The notes under the pieces were generated by a model. That model saw only the letters and a program-made list of their open reading frames with translations. It searched no databases and was not told the DNA's origin. Source: Chamaelirium japonicum (Eukaryota; Streptophyta; Magnoliopsida; Liliales; Melanthiaceae). Taken from it: a DNA stretch of 64,000 nucleotides. A program made the position numbers and the translations under genes. Below are positions 58,120-64,000 of this stretch, piece by piece. Every line of letters begins with the position of its first letter. The first letter of the stretch is position 1. The stretch covers positions 69,123,744 to 69,187,743 of the forward strand of contig OX393550.1 of the NCBI GenBank assembly GCA_947650365.1, in the 5' to 3' direction.

Positions 58120-58710
58120 CCTTCCAAGCACTTGGGTGCAGAAACCAAATGTAAAAATCTGGCCAGTCACTGTCTCGTCCCGATCGGATCATACCACGTA
58201 TCAATTAACACATCAAGTGCAAAAACCTGAGTGCAAAAATCCTGATCGGTTAACGCCTTGTCGCGACCATGTGGTACTATTCAACATATCATTCTAGCAC
58301 TTTCATGCAGAATCCAAGTATGAAAATATGATCGGTCAGTACCTTACCATGATCGGAAGGTACCACTAATCAATGCATCATGATCAGGTGCAGAAACCTG
58401 AGTACAAAATCTTGGTCGGTCAGTGCCTTGCCACGACCAGATGGTACTATCCCGCGTACTATTCAAACACTTTGGTGCAGAAACCAAGTGCAACAATCTG
58501 ATCAGTCAATGCCTAGCCTCGCAACGATTAGATGGTACCAAGTACCAATCAACACATCAGGTGCAGAAACCCGAGCGCAAAAATCTTGGTCGATCAGCGC
58601 CTTGCCACAACTAGTTAGTGCTATTCCACGTACCGTTCTAGTACTCTGGTGCAGAAACCAAGTATGAAAGCACTAATCGGTTAGTGCCTTGTCACGACCG
58701 ATTAACAGAA
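58120..58710. repeat. Minisatellite of about 86 bp with alternating unit types
   Basis: GTGCAGAAACC or a variant occurs near 58138, 58218, 58304, 58390, 58477, 58560 and 58650. Units alternate between an ACCAAG type and an ACCTGAG type, and between ...CATTCTAGCAC and ...CAACACATCAG spacers, giving a dimer of about 172 bp. Confidence 0.85.
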
Positions 58711-58824
58711 ATTCATCGACTCTAGCCGATCATCGAAAGCTTGACCGGCTAGGGATTGGTTGGATGCAGCAATCGATCAGCCAAAATGATCTTCCAGGGA
58801 TCTTCCTCAACTTCAGTATTAATC

Positions 58825-59150
58825 GATCGTTAAAGTACAAGATCGATCTTGCAGAAGATCGGGTTTCCAAGTACAAGACCAATCTTGCAGAAGAGCATAT
58901 CTCCAAGCATAAGAATGATCAAATACTTATCAGCAGGGGTTTTGGACATCGCGTAGCATCTTCGAGCGACCGGAAATCGATCAAGGATATCATGTCGCAT
59001 CTCCGAGCGACCAAAAACTAACCAGAGGGGTTTTCGGATGTCATGTAGCATCATCGAACGATCGGAAACCGTTCAGTAGGATCTTCGGACATCGCATTTT
59101 CGAGGAACCAAAAATTGATCGATAGGGTTTTCGGGCGTCGAATCGCATTT
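58825..59150. repeat. Two short tandem arrays, about 42 bp and about 45-90 bp units
   Basis: First, 58830-58920: AAGTACAAGAYCRATCTTGCAGAAGA repeated about three times; one frame reads KYKIDLAEDRVSKYKTNLAE. Second, 58930-59150: GGGGTTTTCGGACATCGCGTAGCATC...CGAGCGACCGGAAA in four to five diverged units. The setting (a following frame QEQRLKEAQRWKQERQQ) suggests retroelement leader or LTR sequence. Confidence 0.65.
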
Positions 59151-59608
59151 CAGCTGTTCGTCTCAAAATAGATCAATAATCTCCCCATCTCAAATCTAGC
59201 AGAATCCTTCCTCCTCCAATCACCACCACCTCCTCGATTGATCGGCGCCCGATCAGCGCTCCTGACCCAAGAGCAACGACTCAAAGAAGCACAGAGATGG
59301 AAACAAGAGAGGCAGCAATTACTGATTATTAATTCCACGATCCCGAGAATACGACATCAACGGCGAGGATTCACACTCGCAAACAAGGCTCAACAATCAG
59401 CATCCTTGCGTGAAACTCCCCTCCAAAGATGTCCATACCGGGGGTCAAACCAGGAACATCTCAGACATGGGAAAGAAGAAGTAACACCAGACCAAGAGCC
59501 CCTTGGTAGGCTCGTTTGACATGGCATCCCATCACAGGGTACCTGTGCCCGATGGTCGGCACTCCTTCTCCTCCCCCGGGAGGATTTGGATTGATGTATT
59601 TGAAGATT

Positions 59609-60194
59609 GGGTTGGATTAGGGTTAAAAAAATACAACCCAAGTTGAATTCGGATCGGGCTCGGGTTGAGGGGTCGGGTAATCCGATCCTACCCGAACCCC
59701 AGCACTTATGTATGTATGCGAGTCTGTGATATATAGGTAACAATCACAAATATCCAGAGTACTTATATGTTTAGGGGTCGCAATCACAGCCATTCGTTTC
59801 ACCCAAGTCCCATATTATTTATTTACTTCTTGCATATTAAATAAAAATATTATCTGATGATATGGTAAATTGCATGGATAGAAATGCAAAAGAAGCTGTA
59901 TAGTAGTGTTAATAAACATAAGTTCTTTTCAATTTTAGATCTTCAAATATCAAAATTTAAAACAATGATTGAAAATAAGTGTACTCGAACCCGATCGCAC
60001 AACCTATTCCGTCCTTCCAACTTGAGCTAACCCAGTCCAATCCAAGCTTGAAAATTTTAGCTTGGGTTGGGCTTGGGCTAGGCATCTTGGGTTGGAGGTT
60101 TGGTTGGGTTAGGGTTGAGGGGTTCTAGTACCTGGGTTGGGCTTGGGTTGACCCCTAACCCGACCCAACCCAACCAACCTGGGTTGCAGCCCTA
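59609..60194. mobile_element. Possible hAT-type MITE
   Basis: The right end GGGTTGCAGCCCTA and left end TAGGGTTAAAAAAATACAACCC could be inverted termini with a small indel. The ends carry GGGTTGGG/CCCAACCC motifs and the centre is AT-rich. No target duplication was found. Confidence 0.4.
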
Positions 60195-60456
60195 GAGAGG
60201 GGACGTGGTCCATGAACCCCACTCCTCCTCCTCCTCCTCTCTCTTCCAAAAAAAAACAAGGAGAAGACGACGAAGAGGGGAGGTCTTCAACTCTTACTCC
60301 CCATAGTCTGATCAGCCACAATGGTCTCGACCTAAACAAGCAAATGCAGCATAATCGGGCGCTCGAGCATCAACCCTGAGCCTAGACAGCAAAATAACGC
60401 CACCTAGGAGGATGCTCAGATGCTGCCAATTTTCGTCTGGGTGCCCATCCAAAGTT

Positions 60457-60521
60457 GCATTGCCCCACATACGCCGTTTAAATTACCTCCTTACCTTTAT
60501 GTGGTGTATGTGGCGCAATGC
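60457..60521. repeat. Hairpin 1
   Basis: GCATTGCCCCACATAC (60457) pairs with GTATGTGGCGCAATGC (60506), one mismatch, across a 33-bp loop. Confidence 0.65.
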
Positions 60522-60569
60522 CACTACTCGGTCATATTTACCGGTCATTAAAGCGGTTATCAATTTTTT

Positions 60570-60623
60570 ACGATTTTGTTCTAATGTTCCACTACCTCTT
60601 TAAGGAGGTTGGAACAAAATCGT
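60570..60623. repeat. Hairpin 2
   Basis: ACGATTTTGTTC...CCTC pairs with GGAGG...GAACAAAATCGT across a TTTAA loop, with small internal bulges. It lies 50 bp after hairpin 1. Confidence 0.65.
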
Positions 60624-61150
60624 TCATTGGGGGACTAGGATCGGGTTCGTGCTAGTTGCTAATAAGGTGCTGGCACGTGTTAATTACTTGTCCATTTTCG
60701 TGGGGTCTTTCTCTATTCCTCAACCGTCTTGCTATTTCTCCAAAGGTGCGGATCCTATGAGGATGTAACCTCAGATGATCAAATACGTTAAAGACACAAC
60801 TGTTCATTTGGGGTTGAGCGATCATCCTTTTACCCGATAATCGAGGTTGAGTGTGATTCACCGACCGAGCTGGGTGTAACAGACAATTATGATTCTATTT
60901 CAGCTCTAACCTATCTTGATCCTATCAAGTTATAACCTTAGAGGATCTAGTGCCTTTCTCCGATGGTGCCTTCTTGAACGCGGTAAACCTTTGCCCCATC
61001 ATGCTCCCTTCAACCTCCACTTGGGTTTGCATACTTCACTATCAAGATTAACCAATAAAGTAATAATGTGGGCCCCACGAGTATTAATTGGGTATGATTA
61101 AATCGTTGATTGCCACATCAGCTGTTGGAATCCGTTGCTCCGATAACCGT

Positions 61151-61240
61151 TGGAGCCAAGTATTGTTCTTTCGCATATGCTTCGTCACACGTGGATGGAG
61201 CCAAGTATTGTTCTTTCGCATATGCTTCGTCACACGTGGA
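61151..61240. repeat. Perfect 45-bp tandem duplication
   Basis: Copies 61151-61195 and 61196-61240 are identical (TGGAGCCAAGTATTG to CACACGTGGA). Identity suggests a very recent event or an assembly artefact. Confidence 0.95.
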
Positions 61241-61441
61241 CATTAGCCGGCATTTATGCTTGTTTGACCTTGAAATTCGGGATTAAAATTTTACATGGTC
61301 AAAGAATCGGGATTCCTCTGGATTAGTGTTGGAACCTATTGATATGGTCTTTGTCACATCATCCATCTTGGTTTGATTGTTTTTCGAGGCTTTGGTTCCG
61401 CATCTTTCTCGTATTGCTTCGTATCATTGCCCAATCTAATA

Positions 61442-61749
61442 TCTAAATACCAAAATGGAAGCATCTCTTCTGTGCAGTGACAAGTGGACCACTTTTAAAG
61501 AGCCTCACAGCTATCTTTCATAAATCCTATTAAAAATCTATAAAGATATATGATAAATACCCATTCAATGGCATTTGGTCATTTGATATTAATTAGAAAA
61601 ATCATTAGTACTATGTCTCTTTCTAACAAGTGAATGACGAGTAATCACACTCACTCCAGAATGGACATGTCTTCGGACGAATATGATATCGTCTGTGCCG
61701 AGCGACATGCATCAAGTCCATCCAGAGCATTGCCCGTGTTTCTTACTAG
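61442..61749 (+). mobile_element. Non-autonomous Helitron, copy 3
   Basis: A|TCTAAATACC start, hairpin-like GCATTGCCCGTG and TTACTAG|T end. Same family as 10203-10505. Confidence 0.82.
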
Positions 61750-62066
61750 TTGTGATTAAGCTTGAGCCTCGGATTGCACTCGGTCGTACATCTTTTTGTT
61801 CTGAACAATGCTGGCTACATCGCGGGGAGACCTTTGGTGGTTGCTATAACTTCGAACAATTTTGGAGAATAAACCATCTTCTACACGTAGTGCTGATGTC
61901 AGGGACAGAACTATGTATGGGCCAAGGGGGGCCATGACCCCCCTTCAATTAATTTTTTTTTAAATTTTATATACCCCCCCCCCCCCCCCCTCGTCGATAA
62001 CTCCCAATATAAAATTATGGTTCCGCATCTTCCTCATATTGCTTCAGATCATTGTCCAATTTAATA

Positions 62067-62364
62067 TCTAAATACTAAAGTGGAAGCATCTCTTCTGTGT
62101 AGTGACAAGTGGACCACTTTTGAAGAGCCTCACAGCTATCTTTCATAAATCCTATTAAAAATCTATAAAGATATATGATAAAAATACCCATTCAATGGCA
62201 TTTGGTCATTTGATATTAATTAGAAAAATCATTAGTACTATCTCCCTTTCTAACAAGTGAATCACTCACTCCAGAATGGACATGTCTTCGGACGGATGTG
62301 ATATCGTCTGTGCCGAGCGGCGTGCATCAAGTCCATCCAGGGCATTGCCCGTTTTTCTTACTAG
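62067..62364 (+). mobile_element. Non-autonomous Helitron, copy 4
   Basis: A|TCTAAATACT start, GGGCATTGCCCG hairpin and TTACTAG|T end. Duplicated together with its flanks, not independently inserted. Confidence 0.82.
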
Positions 62365-62816
62365 TTGTGATTAAGCTTGAGCCTCATATTGCACCCGGTC
62401 ATACATCTTTTTGTTCTGAACAATTCTGGGTACATCGAGGGGAGACCTTTCTACGGTGGTTGCTATAACTTCGAATAATTTTGGAGGATAAACCATCTTC
62501 ATCACGTAGTGCTGATGGTAGGAACATAACTATGTATGGGCCAAGATCCCTCAATTAATTTTTTTAAAATTTTATATAGTAAAAGTCTTGAATCTTAGTA
62601 TATAATCTTTTTAGCCACCCCCCTCCGCCGTCGATAACTCCCAATATAAAATTCTGGTTTTGTCCCTGGCTGATAGGTTGTTTTTAACTAGGAATGCATT
62701 ACTTAAATGGAATATAGAAGTGGTTGGTAATTATAAAAGTAGGTGGGAGGAGATTGTTTGTGTGCTTTCCTTTAAGGTACAAAGGTACACTATATACACA
62801 TTCAGCTGTGTAACAA

Positions 62817-63186
62817 GAGGTTTTTACCGAAATGGCCACCAACTCTCAACTATTGTTGAGAATGGACCCCGTCAAGAAATCTGAACGAAAATGGCCACCA
62901 GCACGTGGGAAACAGGTCGCACGGTGACACTAAACAGGTAAAAAGACATATTGACCCTTACCACTGTAAAATTTTTTAGTCCCTCTTCTCCCGGGGTTGA
63001 CCTGCAGTCATCATCACCATCTTCACCACCTCCATCTCCTCTCACAGAGAGAGTCAAAGAGTGAGAGAGTGAGCAGAGAGAGTGAGAGAGTGAAAGAGTG
63101 GGTGAGCAGAGAGAAAAAGAGAGTGAAAGAAAGAGTGAGAGAGAAACAAAGAGTGAGAGAGAAACAGAGAGTGAAGGAGAGAGAGA

Positions 63187-63221
<35 letters not shown>

Positions 63222-64000
63222 TTGAAGAGAGGAGGGGTGCAACCCACGTTCCAGCAGCCCTCCTCCTCAAGCTCCGGCGACCATCCGACACCGGCCCGCC
63301 ATCCTCCTCCACCTCCTCTCACGGTGGCAGTCAAGCCCAAGCCCGAGCCGACCTTCCCTAGCTCCAGCGGTCCACAACCGAGCCGGCGCCCAACCCCTGC
63401 TGCCGCGCTGCCGTCGCCGACAAACCCGAGCTCCGGTGACGCACGGGTGGAGTAGCGGCGACACCCCCCCCCCCCCCCCCCCGCGCCCGATCTCCCGACC
63501 CCCCCTGCACTTCGACGCCCGATCTCCCCCGAGCTCGATCTCGACCCCCCTCCCCATGCTCCGGTGACGCACGGGAGGAGCAGCGGCGACCCCCCCTCCC
63601 TGTGCTCCGACGACGCGCGGAGGGAGCAGCGGCGATGCCCCCTCCTTCGTCCTTTGCTCCGGCGAAATAACATGTTTCGTCTAGTTTTCGTCGCCAAAAA
63701 ATCACAGTCATTTCTGCCAGAGACTGGCTTTGGACTGTGAGACGAAAATCGGACGAAATCCGACGAAATAACATGTTTCGTCTAGTTTTCGTCGCCAAAA
63801 AATCACAGTCATTTCTGCTAGAGACTGGCTTTGGGCTGTGAGACGAAAATCGGACGAAATCCGACGAAATAACATGTTTCGTCTAGTTTTCGTCGCCAAA
63901 AAATCACAGTTATTTCTGCCAGAGACTGGCTTTAGGTTGTGAGGCGAAAATCGGACGAAATCCGACGAAATAACATGTTTCGTCTAGTTTTCGTCGCCAA
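62817..64000. mobile_element. Second Mutator-type TIR element, truncated by the window end
   Basis: It starts GAGGTTTTTACCGAAATGG, as at 33483, and then matches that element for more than 130 bp (through AAACAGGTAAAAAGACATATTGACCC). The GA-rich unit, GC-rich tail and CGACGAAA/TTTCGTC blocks follow. Its left 9-bp flank is GTGTAACAA (62808-62816); the partner is beyond the window. A 19-C run lies at 63464-63482. Confidence 0.88.
63669..64000. repeat. 101-bp tandem repeat
   Basis: AACATGTTTCGTCTAGTTTTC recurs at 63669, 63770, 63871 and 63972. Copies are nearly identical. It continues past the window. Confidence 0.93.

Larger units (their letters stand above)
61394..62660. repeat. Tandem duplication of about 625-640 bp, two copies
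   Basis: Copy 1 (61394-62018) and copy 2 (62019-62660) each start GGTTCCGCATCTT, contain a Helitron, and end TCGATAACTCCCAATATAAAATT. Shared markers after the Helitron are TTGTGATTAAGCTTGAGCC, TTTTTGTTCTGAACAAT and AACTATGTATGGGCCAAG. Copy 1 has 17 Cs at 61974-61990. Confidence 0.92.

Noticed and set aside
58120..58710. CRISPR-like regular repeats
   Set aside because: Units diverge, there are no unique equal-length spacers, and this is plant nuclear DNA; it is a minisatellite.

Overview
This window is nuclear DNA from a flowering plant. Three spliced genes with plant-type introns are embedded in dense repeats: Ty1/copia and Ty3/gypsy remnants, a TRIM, Helitrons, SINEs, hAT- and Mutator-type non-autonomous elements, and GA, TA and poly-G/C tracts. 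The species cannot be fixed from the sequence. Introns of 6-10 kb filled with transposons point to a repeat-rich genome.

Layout. 1-7272: decayed copia element on the minus strand with one very long LTR (4944-7272). 7273-10800: microsatellites, a 21-bp minisatellite, a foldback MITE, a CCGACGG-rich block and two adjacent Helitrons. 11060-21614 (+): a p32/MAM33-family mitochondrial matrix protein gene in three exons, with a 9.6-kb first intron containing an old 560-bp tandem array, a LINE fragment, hAT-type MITEs and a complete 2.8-kb non-autonomous LTR element (target duplication GATCA). 22120-23890 (+): Tnt1/Tork-like copia 5' part split by a 389-bp hAT MITE. 25113-32572 (-): complete but coding-dead copia element with two 457-bp LTRs and TSD TGGGG. 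33483-36441: Mutator-type TIR element with 9-bp TSD carrying five tandem GA-rich units; a second copy starts at 62817 and runs off the window.

38512-46814 (-): six-exon cinnamoyl-CoA-reductase-like gene (323 aa). Its introns hold a 324-bp TRIM, three copies of one hAT-type MITE and a tandem array rich in TGATGTCATC-like dyads; one intron appears to be of the GC-AG type. 48962-56155 (-): two-exon NADPH-dependent thioredoxin reductase gene (377 aa, NTRA/NTRB type) with a 6.1-kb intron holding two SINEs, an hAT MITE and a gypsy chromodomain remnant. Two hAT MITEs sit in its promoter at what is essentially one target site. 57270-62816: minisatellites, probable retroelement debris, a perfect 45-bp duplication and a 625-bp tandem duplication in which each copy carries a Helitron.

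The three genes do not form a pathway unit: protein p32 (mitochondrial matrix), a short-chain reductase of phenylpropanoid or related metabolism, and thioredoxin reductase (cytosol/mitochondria). No tRNA, rRNA or CRISPR was seen. I found no convincing novel gene system. The most informative signals are the transposon families that can be defined completely from their target duplications, and how they are layered into introns and promoters.
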